Made by a program: the position numbers and the translations under genes. Positions 16,526 to 23,011 of a stretch of 23,011 nt of DNA are shown in pieces. The DNA is from JBFWIL01 sp050256015 (GTDB lineage: Bacteria > Bacteroidota > Bacteroidia > Bacteroidales > Prolixibacteraceae), in the NCBI GenBank assembly GCA_050256015.1, contig JBFWIL010000007.1, positions 1 to 23,011 on the forward strand, written 5' to 3'. The notes below the pieces were generated by a model, which was not told the origin of the DNA, did not search any database, and worked only from the letters and a program-made list of their open reading frames with translations. Position 1 is the stretch's first letter, and each line of letters opens with the position of its first letter.

Positions 16526-18403
16526 ATGGCAGAAAAATATACCAAACTATTTGAAGAATTTCCTCCGGTATCGGGTGAAGCCTGGAAAGAAAAGGTGACG
16601 GCCGATCTGAAAGGGGCTGATTTTGACCGAAAACTGGTTTGGAGAACCAACGATGGTTTTCCCGTTCAACCTTTTTACCGGAAAGAAGATCTGGGTTCGC
16701 TTGCTTATTTGAACAGCCTTCCTGCCGAATTTCCCTATGTCCGGGGAAACCGGAAAAACTCCAACGAGTGGCTGGTGCGTCAGGATATTGCAGTGAGTGA
16801 TCCGGCGGAAGCCAACAAAAAAGCGCTTGAAGTCATGATGAAGGGGGTCAACTCCCTGGGTTTTGTATTCCGGGAATGCAGGCTCTGGACCCTGGATGAG
16901 CTGAAGGTGCTGCTCAAGAACATTTGTCTGGAGGCCGTGGAAATTAATTTTGTAAGCAGTTGTTGTACGGAGAATCTGGCCGAACGGTTTACTGAGTATG
17001 TGGACAAAGGCGGTTGGGACCCGAAGAAGATCAGGGCTGCTGTAAACTATGATCCGCTGGGCGATTTTTTGCGTTACGGTCGTTTTGAGAAAGATTGCGG
17101 GCAGTCTGTGGAACGGGCCCGGAAGCTGGTGGAGCTGACAGCTTCCTTGCCCGACACACGGGTGCTGACCGTGAACGGCAAGCAGTACGGCAACGCCGGG
17201 GCTTCGGTGGTGCAGGAACTGGCTTTTTCGCTGGCTCATGGAGCCGAATACCTGACAATGCTGACCGAAAAGGGTGCACATGCCGGAGAGGTGGCTTCCA
17301 ACATCAAATTTAACCTGAGCGTGGGACCGCATTATTTTATGGAGATTGCCAAATTCCGTGCAGCCAGGCTGCTCTGGGCCAAAATCGTGAAGGCTTATCT
17401 GCCGGAACACGATTGCGGCTGTCGCATGAGGGTGCATGCCGAGACCGGCAGTTGGAACAAGACGTTTTATGATCCCTATGTGAATATGCTGCGTACGCAG
17501 ACCGAATCGATGAGTGCTGCCCTGGGCGGTGCCGATTCCATTACGGTACTTCCTTTCAATGCTGTGTTTGAAGATCCGACGCCTTTCTCGGAACGTATTG
17601 CCCGCAATCAGCAGTTGCTGCTGAAGGAAGAGTCGCATCTGGACAAGGTGGTTGACCCGGCCGCGGGAGCCTATTACCTTGAAGAACTGACTGCTTCCAT
17701 TGCCGGTGAAGCCTGGAAGCTGTTCCTGGAAATTCAGGATCTGGGCGGCTTTGTGGCTGCAGCCCGGACCGGCTTTATCCAGGAAAAAGTCAAGGCGATG
17801 GCAGTCCGGCGCGACAAGAATCTGGCTATCCGCCGGGAAAATTTGCTGGGCACCAATCAGTTCCCTAATTTTTCGGAAAAACTGAGCAGGACGGATATCC
17901 CCGATTCAGTTTTTGAACCGGAGGACCTGGGTGCGGAAGATGCCGAGATTGAAACGCTTAAACCGTACAGGGGCGCCCAGGCTTTTGAAAAGTTGCGTGT
18001 GGCGACCGACCGTTTCGCGGCAAAGAGAAGGCGCCCGCTTGCCTTTATGCTGCCCATGGGCAACCTGTCTATGCGCAAGGCCCGCGCCCAGTTCTCCTGT
18101 AACTTCTTTGCCGTAGCCGGTATTGAGGTGCGCGACAACAACGGCTTTGCCACTGTGGAAGAGGGACTGGAAGCTGCCCGTAAGGCTCAGGCCGATCTGG
18201 TGGTGCTTTGCAGCTCGGATGAGGAGTATGCCCGGCTGGCCCCTGCCGTCTTTGAATCCATAAAGGGTAAGGGCATCCTGGTGGTGGCCGGCGCTCCGGC
18301 TTGTATGGACGAGCTGAAGGCCAAAGGAATTACCAATTTTATTCATGTGAAGAGCAACCTGCTTGAAGAGCTTCGAGGCTATCAGCAACAATTGGGAATT
18401 TAA
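16526..18403 (+). CDS. mutA: Methylmalonyl-CoA mutase small (beta) subunit MutA
   Basis: MutA is the non-catalytic partner of the MutAB heterodimer that interconverts succinyl-CoA and (R)-methylmalonyl-CoA. I use the ATG at 16526 (625 residues, MAEKYTKLFEEFP); a TTG ten codons upstream falls inside the promoter box. The N-terminal TIM barrel follows the mutase pattern (KFNLSVGPHYFMEIAKFRAARLLWAK). The C-terminal flavodoxin-like domain (about 500-625) has LPMGNLSMRKAR where B12-binding subunits carry DxHxxG, so the cobalt-ligating histidine is missing, as expected for this subunit. mutB follows after a 53-base gap. Confidence 0.94.
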   Translation: MAEKYTKLFEEFPPVSGEAWKEKVTADLKGADFDRKLVWRTNDGFPVQPFYRKEDLGSLAYLNSLPAEFPYVRGNRKNSNEWLVRQDIAVSDPAEANKKALEVMMKGVNSLGFVFRECRLWTLDELKVLLKNICLEAVEINFVSSCCTENLAERFTEYVDKGGWDPKKIRAAVNYDPLGDFLRYGRFEKDCGQSVERARKLVELTASLPDTRVLTVNGKQYGNAGASVVQELAFSLAHGAEYLTMLTEKGAHAGEVASNIKFNLSVGPHYFMEIAKFRAARLLWAKIVKAYLPEHDCGCRMRVHAETGSWNKTFYDPYVNMLRTQTESMSAALGGADSITVLPFNAVFEDPTPFSERIARNQQLLLKEESHLDKVVDPAAGAYYLEELTASIAGEAWKLFLEIQDLGGFVAAARTGFIQEKVKAMAVRRDKNLAIRRENLLGTNQFPNFSEKLSRTDIPDSVFEPEDLGAEDAEIETLKPYRGAQAFEKLRVATDRFAAKRRRPLAFMLPMGNLSMRKARAQFSCNFFAVAGIEVRDNNGFATVEEGLEAARKAQADLVVLCSSDEEYARLAPAVFESIKGKGILVVAGAPACMDELKAKGITNFIHVKSNLLEELRGYQQQLGI

Positions 18404-18415
18404 TTAAAGAAGCAT

Positions 18416-18460
18416 ATGAAGCGAGCATGTTTTGCCCGAAAAAAAAAGCTTACAGTATGA
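18416..18460 (+). other. Possible 14-codon leader minicistron ahead of mutB
   Basis: ATG at 18416 opens a short frame coding MKRACFARKKKLTV and ending at TGA 18458-18460, which overlaps the probable mutB start (ATGA). It lies in the mutA-mutB gap and contains a run of nine A's. It could couple translation of mutB to that of mutA, or be chance. The only evidence is position and overlap. Confidence 0.3.
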
Positions 18461-20610
18461 GACCAGATTTTAAACAGATAAATATCAGGAAGCAAGCCGG
18501 ACAGCCCGATGGTGCTGCCTGGCAGGCACAGAACAAGATAAAAAAAGACTGGCTGACCCCGGAGCAGATTCCCGTGAAGCCTGTTTATACCAGTGAAGAC
18601 CTGGAAGGCATGGAACACCTGAGCTATGCAGCCGGACTGCCTCCTTTCCTGCGCGGACCTTATTCTGCCATGTACGCTATGCGCCCCTGGACCATCCGCC
18701 AGTATGCCGGGTTTTCCACAGCAGAAGAATCGAATGCGTTTTACCGGCGGAACCTGGCAGCCGGACAAAAAGGGCTGTCGGTGGCTTTTGACCTGGCCAC
18801 CCACCGGGGATACGACTCCGACCATCCGCGTGTGGTGGGCGATGTGGGTAAGGCCGGTGTGGCCATTGACTCCATCCTGGACATGAAGATTCTCTTCGAC
18901 GAGATTCCTCTGGATAAAATGTCGGTGTCCATGACGATGAACGGGGCCGTGTTGCCTGTCCTGGCCTTTTATATTGTGACTGCCCTGGAGCAGGGAGCCA
19001 AAATGGAAGAGCTGGCCGGGACCATTCAGAACGATATACTCAAGGAGTTTATGGTGCGCAACACTTACATTTATCCGCCGGAGTTTTCCATGAAGATCAT
19101 TGCCGACATTTTTGAGTTCACTTCCCGGTACATGCCCAAGTTCAACTCGATCTCCATATCGGGTTACCACATGCAGGAAGCCGGAGCCACGGCCGACATT
19201 GAGATGGCCTATACGCTGGCTGACGGACTGGATTACCTGCGGACGGGGATAAAAGCAGGACTGGGCGTGGATGCTTTTGCGCCGCGTTTGTCTTTCTTCT
19301 GGGCCATTGGCATGAACCATTTCATGGAAATAGCCAAGATGCGTGCCGCCAGGATGATATGGGCCAAACTGGTGAAGCAGTTTAACCCGGAGAACCCTAA
19401 ATCCATGGCGCTACGTACGCATTGCCAGACCTCGGGCTGGTCGTTGACCGAGCAGGATCCGTTCAATAACGTGGGCCGTACGGCCATCGAGGCCATGGCG
19501 GCTGCTCTGGGACATACCCAGTCGCTGCACACCAATGCCCTGGATGAGGCCATTGCCCTGCCTACGGATTTTTCGGCCCGGATTGCCCGGAACACGCAGC
19601 TGTATATCCAGCAGGAAACGGAGGTTTGCCGTGGTGTGGATCCCTGGGCCGGTTCCTATTATGTGGAATCGCTGACTAATGAGCTGGCACATAAGGCCTG
19701 GGATCTGATCCAGGAGGTGGAAAAGCTGGGCGGTATGGCCAAAGCCATTGAAACCGGTATTCCGAAGATGCGTATTGAAGAGGCTGCCGCCCGTGCTCAG
19801 GGCCGGATCGACAGCGGGGGCCAGACCATTGTCGGGGTGAACAAGTACCGGCTGGGAAAAGAGGATCCTATCGATATTCTGGAAATCGACAACACGGCCG
19901 TGCGGCTGTCTCAGATCGAACGGCTTAAAAAGTTGCGTGCCGAGCGTAATGAGAAGGAAGTGCAGCAGGCTCTGGCAGCCATCACCCGCTGTGTGGAGAG
20001 CGGCAAAGGAAATCTGCTCGACCTGTCGATAAAAGCTGCGCAGAAGCGGGCTTCTCTGGGTGAGATTTCCGATGCCTGCGAAAAAGTGGTGGGCCGGTAT
20101 AAAGCAGTAATACGAACAATATCAGGCGTGTATTCATCAGAAAGCAAACAAGACCAGACCTTCCTGGAAGCACGGGAACTGGCCAGGAAATTTGCCGAAC
20201 AGGAAGGCCGTCAGCCCCGGATCATGATTGCCAAAATGGGACAGGACGGACACGACCGCGGCGCGAAAGTGGTAGCCACCGGCTATGCTGACATTGGTTT
20301 TGATGTGGATATGGGACCTTTGTTCCAGACCCCGGAAGAAGCTGCCCGTCAGGCCGTGGAGAACGACGTGCATGTGCTTGGGGTATCTTCCCTGGCTGCC
20401 GGGCACAAAACCCTGGTGCCTGCCGTCATTGAAGAACTGAAAAAACTGGGCCGTGAGGATATCATGGTTATTGCAGGCGGGGTGATCCCTGCGCAGGACT
20501 ATCAGTTTCTGTACGATGCCGGGGTGGTTGCCATCTTCGGTCCGGGAACCAGTGTTGCTGCAGCCGGCAGGAAGATCCTGGAGATCCTTTTGGCCGGTCA
20601 GGAAGCATAA
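18457..20610 (+). CDS. mutB: Methylmalonyl-CoA mutase large (catalytic, B12-binding) subunit MutB
   Basis: MutB is the adenosylcobalamin-binding catalytic subunit of MutAB. From ATG 18457 it has 717 residues (MRPDFKQINI); an in-frame ATG at 18427 would add ten atypical residues. Substrate-binding landmarks are RQYAGF with Y83, FDLATHRGYDSDHPR (111-125) and SGYHMQEAGAT with the catalytic H238. The C-terminal cobalamin domain has KMGQDGHDRGAK with D597, H599 (lower cobalt ligand) and G602, followed by VLGVSSLAAGH and the VIAGGVIP and FGPGT segments. All key residues are intact. meaB, the epimerase and the carboxylase genes are not in the window. Confidence 0.97.
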   Translation: MRPDFKQINIRKQAGQPDGAAWQAQNKIKKDWLTPEQIPVKPVYTSEDLEGMEHLSYAAGLPPFLRGPYSAMYAMRPWTIRQYAGFSTAEESNAFYRRNLAAGQKGLSVAFDLATHRGYDSDHPRVVGDVGKAGVAIDSILDMKILFDEIPLDKMSVSMTMNGAVLPVLAFYIVTALEQGAKMEELAGTIQNDILKEFMVRNTYIYPPEFSMKIIADIFEFTSRYMPKFNSISISGYHMQEAGATADIEMAYTLADGLDYLRTGIKAGLGVDAFAPRLSFFWAIGMNHFMEIAKMRAARMIWAKLVKQFNPENPKSMALRTHCQTSGWSLTEQDPFNNVGRTAIEAMAAALGHTQSLHTNALDEAIALPTDFSARIARNTQLYIQQETEVCRGVDPWAGSYYVESLTNELAHKAWDLIQEVEKLGGMAKAIETGIPKMRIEEAAARAQGRIDSGGQTIVGVNKYRLGKEDPIDILEIDNTAVRLSQIERLKKLRAERNEKEVQQALAAITRCVESGKGNLLDLSIKAAQKRASLGEISDACEKVVGRYKAVIRTISGVYSSESKQDQTFLEARELARKFAEQEGRQPRIMIAKMGQDGHDRGAKVVATGYADIGFDVDMGPLFQTPEEAARQAVENDVHVLGVSSLAAGHKTLVPAVIEELKKLGREDIMVIAGGVIPAQDYQFLYDAGVVAIFGPGTSVAAAGRKILEILLAGQEA

Positions 20611-20682
20611 GAAACATGCCGGATTTTTACAGGTAAAAACAGCATTTCGATGATGTTATAAAAAGGGAACCCGGCTGTATAC

Positions 20683-20722
20683 AACAAGGAAGAGAGTGCT
20701 TAAAAACACCCTCTTCCTTGTT
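20683..20722. terminator. Bidirectional terminator-like hairpin after mutB
   Basis: A 16-base stem with one mismatch (20683-20698 against 20707-20722) and an 8-base loop lies between the convergent genes mutB and the small secreted protein. There is only a short A/T stretch after it on the plus strand, so termination strength is uncertain. Confidence 0.6.
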
Positions 20723-20724
20723 CA

Positions 20725-20755
20725 TAAAAATGCGGTATCAGCATGATTACCGCAT
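20725..20755 (-). terminator. Rho-independent terminator of the small secreted protein gene
   Basis: Read on the minus strand, ATGCGGTA and TACCGCAT form an 8-base perfect stem (20748-20755 with 20730-20737) with a 10-base loop, followed directly by a T run. It starts 24 bases after the stop of the minus-strand gene ending at 20779. Confidence 0.65.
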
Positions 20756-20778
20756 CGGAAAAAGAAAGCGGAAGCAAA

Positions 20779-21372
20779 TTACTTTACTTCCACAGCGTAT
20801 CCGAATGTTTCTTCTCCGGAGGCCAGAACAACCTGATAGTTTCCGTTTTTCAGCTTTGAGAGGTTCAGTCCTTCATTTACAGAAAACGTGTTTTCCAACG
20901 CCTTATTGTAAATGAGTAGTTCATCCCCGTCGTAGATCAGCAGTTCCATTTTGTCTCCCGGAAAGTTAAGGTAGGATATGCGCAGCACATCCTCATTGAA
21001 TGCAAAGTAAGGTTCTACAACGCTTTTAAGCTTGCCTACGTTAATGTTGTGCCCATCGATATCGAATTGACGTTTGCTGGTGGCACCGTCAATGCTTACT
21101 TCCAGTGTGTAGGTGCCGGGTTCCATGTTCGAAAAGTCATAGACCTTGCGGTAGTCGGCCAGGGAACCTTCCGTTTCCTGGTAATAAACCACTTCGCCGG
21201 ACGCATTTTTAAGGCTGATTTCAAACCGGCTTTCCTCACTGTTGGAGATGGCAACTACGGCACGTTCTGCATTCAGGGGCAGAATGTCAACACGAAGGTT
21301 TCCGGAGCCCAGAGCGATGTTGGTAACCAGCAGGGCAGCGAACATCATGCTTAAAGTTTTCATTGTTTTCAT
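20779..21372 (-). CDS. Small secreted protein with two similar beta-sandwich-like repeats
   Basis: The 197-residue protein begins at ATG 21372 (a second ATG three codons later is possible) with a signal peptide, MKTLSMMFAALLVTNIALGSG. The mature part has two halves with the same pattern: a strand of the type FEISLKN/MELLIYD, a short acidic turn, VVYYQE/LLIYNK, then an aromatic or leucine-rich turn ending MEPGTYTLEV in the first half (about 84-92) and LKNGNYQVVL in the second (about 174-183). This G-x-Y strand is seen in type IX sorting domains and in DUF3244-like Bacteroidota proteins. No cysteines or catalytic motif are present. The gene is monocistronic, with its own terminator and a promoter flanked by two palindromes. 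Function unknown. Confidence 0.85.
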   Translation of the reverse strand: MKTMKTLSMMFAALLVTNIALGSGNLRVDILPLNAERAVVAISNSEESRFEISLKNASGEVVYYQETEGSLADYRKVYDFSNMEPGTYTLEVSIDGATSKRQFDIDGHNINVGKLKSVVEPYFAFNEDVLRISYLNFPGDKMELLIYDGDELLIYNKALENTFSVNEGLNLSKLKNGNYQVVLASGEETFGYAVEVK

Positions 21373-21455
21373 GTTGAAAGTTTAATTGTTAAACAATACA
21401 CTGAACCGTTTTGGTTAGGATACAATGTCTCTTGAATTATGAACTTCTTTCAGAA

Positions 21456-21463
21456 CAAAGATA
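21456..21463 (-). promoter_or_regulatory. Candidate -7 box of the small secreted protein gene
   Basis: The minus-strand reading is TATCTTTG, an exact match to TAnnTTTG. It predicts a start near 21450 and a leader of about 78 bases. No TTG stands at the -33 position; instead the palindrome at 21479-21494 occupies that region, which would fit an activator-dependent promoter. Confidence 0.5.
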
Positions 21464-21478
21464 ATATGCCTTACAGTA

Positions 21479-21494
21479 TATGTTGTAAAACATA
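21479..21494. promoter_or_regulatory. Operator-like palindrome TATGTT-N4-AACATA, copy 1
   Basis: A perfect 6-base dyad with centre GTAA. Its centre lies about 36 bases upstream of the predicted transcription start of the minus-strand gene, overlapping the place of the missing -33 element. The same dyad recurs 36 bases further upstream. Confidence 0.6.
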
Positions 21495-21507
21495 GGTTAA
21501 TACTGGG

Positions 21508-21537
21508 TTAAATTTATGTTGTGCAACATAAATTTAA
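21508..21537. promoter_or_regulatory. Operator-like palindrome, copy 2, extended to 14-base arms
   Basis: The core TATGTT-N4-AACATA at 21515-21530 is embedded in a perfect inverted repeat with 14-base arms (21508-21521 and 21524-21537) around a 2-base centre. A 2-base loop makes an RNA hairpin unfavourable, so a DNA-binding site is more likely. It lies between the divergent secreted-protein and comB-like genes, so it may serve either. Confidence 0.65.
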
Positions 21538-21665
21538 TGTTAATTCGTGATTTTACAATTAAAAGTGTAGTATTACGAAGGATTTCGTGTAAAAATTAGC
21601 ATTATCAAATATTGTGCCATAATTGTATTTTTAAACGGAACTGATTCCGAAGAAATTGACTTGCC

Positions 21666-22355
21666 ATGCAAATAGAAATTCTGCAGTTGCTTGAAGGAGC
21701 CCGGAGGGCCAGAGGTTTGGCTGTGATTATTGATGTGTTCCGGGCGTTTTCCGTGGCCTGTTATGCTTACGGAAAAGGGGTGCGGCAAATTTATCCGGTT
21801 GGGGATATTGATGAAGCTTTCCGGCTGAAGGATATGCATCCGGATTACCTTCTGGTGGGTGAGCGGAACGAGCGCCGGCCGGAAGGCTTTGATTTCGGGA
21901 ATTCGCCTTCCCAGCTGCAGGCCGGAATACTGGAGGGCAAGTGCATGATTCATACCACCAGTTCAGGAACCCGAGGCATTGCCAATGCCGTACAGGCCGA
22001 TGAACGGATTACAGGGAGCTTTGTGAATGCCGGGGCGATACTCCGATACATCCGCAGGCGGCAGCCGGAGGTGCTTTCTCTGGTTTGTATGGGGTATGCC
22101 TGCAGTTATCCCACCGATGAGGATACCATGCTGGCCGAATACTTCCGTGATCTTCTGGAGGGCAGGGAGGTGGATTTCTGTCGGATCAGGGAGCGCTTGC
22201 GTGCCGGCTCCGGAGCCCGCTTTTTTACTCCCGGGAAGCAGGAATGGGCTCCGGCGGCAGATTTTGAACTGTGTCTGCAGCTGAACCGTTTTGACTTTGT
22301 GCTCCGGGTTGAACAGGAGAACGGGAGGAACGTCTTAAGAAGAATTGATATGTAA
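21666..22355 (+). CDS. ComB-family protein (2-phosphosulfolactate phosphatase-like)
   Basis: The 229-residue protein carries the conserved segments of the ComB family (PF04029): IIDVFRAFSVACYAYGKG (21-38), VGERNERRPEGFDFGNSPS (64-82), TTSSGTRGI (97-105) and YPTDEDTMLAEYF (148-160). In methanogens ComB hydrolyses phosphosulfolactate to sulfolactate in coenzyme M synthesis. Many Bacteroidota have a homologue without making coenzyme M, so the true substrate here is open. It starts at ATG 21666 after an A/T-rich gap, with no clear promoter box of its own, and ends 8 bases from the convergent atpC stop. Confidence 0.87.
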   Translation: MQIEILQLLEGARRARGLAVIIDVFRAFSVACYAYGKGVRQIYPVGDIDEAFRLKDMHPDYLLVGERNERRPEGFDFGNSPSQLQAGILEGKCMIHTTSSGTRGIANAVQADERITGSFVNAGAILRYIRRRQPEVLSLVCMGYACSYPTDEDTMLAEYFRDLLEGREVDFCRIRERLRAGSGARFFTPGKQEWAPAADFELCLQLNRFDFVLRVEQENGRNVLRRIDM

Positions 22356-22363
22356 CTGTTTTT

Positions 22364-22615
22364 TTATTCCGGTTTGGCCGGTTCGGCCAGCACCAGGATG
22401 GTGTTGTTGCGGCATTCCACCAGTCCCCCTCCAATTTCAATAGTTAAGCGTTCTTTATCTTCCGCCACGATTTCGAGCTCTCCCCGGTTCAGGGTGGAGA
22501 TAATCGGGGCGTGGTTGTGCAGAATTTCAAAGCTGCCCCGGGTACCGGGCAGCCTGATACTGTAGATTTCTCCGGTGTACAGCTTTTTGTCGGGTGTGAT
22601 CACTTCCAGATTCAT
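22364..22615 (-). CDS. atpC: F-type ATP synthase epsilon subunit AtpC (short form)
   Basis: The epsilon subunit sits on the central stalk of F1. This one has 83 residues and comprises only the N-terminal beta-sandwich (MNLEVITPDKKLYTGEI, FEILHNHAPIISTLNRGEL, IGGGLVECRNN). The C-terminal two-helix domain, which inhibits ATP hydrolysis in E. coli-type subunits of about 135 residues, is absent. Short epsilons are usual in Bacteroidota, so I do not treat this as truncation. It starts at ATG 22615, 64 bases after the atpD stop, and is the last gene of that unit. Confidence 0.93.
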   Translation of the reverse strand: MNLEVITPDKKLYTGEIYSIRLPGTRGSFEILHNHAPIISTLNRGELEIVAEDKERLTIEIGGGLVECRNNTILVLAEPAKPE

Positions 22616-22679
22616 GTTTTGCGGTATGAGCTTTGGTCAATAAATTGGGCGGTCCGGCCATACGGCTGGAGTCGTTTGT

Positions 22680-23011
22680 CTATTCTGCTGTTTCGGCCAG
22701 CAGTTTTTCGCCTTTGGCAATAGCCTGCTCAATGGTGCCCACCAGGTTGAAGGCTGCTTCAGGGTACTGGTCCGTTTCCCCATCCATAATCATGTTAAAG
22801 CCTTTGATGGTATCTTCAATGGATACCAGCACGCCCTGCAATCCGGTAAATTGTTCTGCTACGAAAAAAGGCTGGGATAAGAAGCGCTGTACCCAGCGGG
22901 CCCGGTGAACGATAAGCTTGTCTTCTCCGGAGAGTTCGTCCATTCCCAGGATGGCAATAATGTCTTTCAACTCCTTGTATCGTTGCAGGATTTCCTTAAC
23001 CCGCAGGGCGC
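22680..23011 (-). CDS. atpD: F-type ATP synthase beta subunit AtpD, C-terminal part (5' truncated by window edge)
   Basis: The open frame continues through the right edge, so only the last 109 or so codons are seen. They read ALRVKEILQRYKELKDIIAI and on through LGMDELSGEDK and RFLSQPFFVAEQFTG to a TAA at 22680. This is the helical C-terminal domain of the catalytic beta subunit, including the DELSEEDK-like motif. The nucleotide-binding domain lies outside. The TTG at 22970 is an internal leucine codon and not a start. atpC follows 64 bases downstream. Confidence 0.96.
   Translation of the reverse strand, partial: ALRVKEILQRYKELKDIIAILGMDELSGEDKLIVHRARWVQRFLSQPFFVAEQFTGLQGVLVSIEDTIKGFNMIMDGETDQYPEAAFNLVGTIEQAIAKGEKLLAETAE

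Noticed and set aside
16547..17638. A 363-codon minus-strand frame opposite mutA, and a similar 306-codon one at 18400-19320 opposite mutB
   Set aside because: Both lie entirely within highly conserved mutase coding sequence on the other strand and show no protein family features.
22356..22363. Terminator between comB-like gene and atpC
   Set aside because: Only 8 bases separate the two stop codons. A T run is present but no clear hairpin precedes it on the plus strand.

Overview
The window looks like chromosomal DNA of a Bacteroidota species, most likely in the Bacteroidales/Marinilabiliales range. Four things point there: a compact menaquinone cluster (hotdog thioesterase, menF, menD, menB, menA, menC, menE), a split MutA/MutB methylmalonyl-CoA mutase, an atpD-atpC pair with a very short epsilon subunit, and promoter-like TAnnTTTG boxes with A-rich leaders in place of Shine-Dalgarno sites. 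Base composition is moderately GC-rich throughout. I see no mobile element, CRISPR array, tRNA, rRNA or obvious horizontally acquired island, and every complete gene is intact.

Layout: (1) 1-2863, plus strand: the tail of an unidentified gene, then a 918-residue membrane-anchored protein with a C-terminal repeat region resembling a beta-propeller. (2) 3002-10505, minus strand: a seven-gene menaquinone operon read from the thioesterase at 10505 down to menE. The first three genes overlap at their ends; the later ones are separated by A-rich spacers. It covers isochorismate synthase, SEPHCHC synthase, OSB synthase, OSB-CoA ligase, DHNA-CoA synthase, DHNA-CoA thioesterase and DHNA prenyltransferase. 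MenH and the final methyltransferase are not in the window. (3) 10679-12766, minus strand: a GH36-like glycosidase with a twin-arginine-type leader. (4) 13027-16288, minus strand: an SDR reductase, an NAD-dependent epimerase/dehydratase (4-bp overlap) and the murein-recycling ligase Mpl. (5) 16526-20610, plus strand: mutA-mutB, the B12-dependent interconversion of succinyl-CoA and methylmalonyl-CoA, behind a good Bacteroidota-type promoter. (6) 20779-21372, minus strand: a small secreted protein made of two similar beta-sandwich-like halves, with two copies of one operator-like palindrome upstream. (7) 21666-22355, plus strand: a ComB-family phosphatase. (8) 22364-23011, minus strand: atpC and the 3' end of atpD.

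Most of the window is core anaerobic energy metabolism: menaquinone for fumarate respiration, methylmalonyl-CoA mutase for the succinate-propionate route, and ATP synthase. That these systems work together here is inferred from general knowledge of the group. The least explained parts are the paired palindromes and duplicated-domain protein at 20779-21537, the ComB homologue, the GH36-like enzyme with an altered acid/base region, and the 918-residue propeller protein. I did not find a clearly new multi-gene system.
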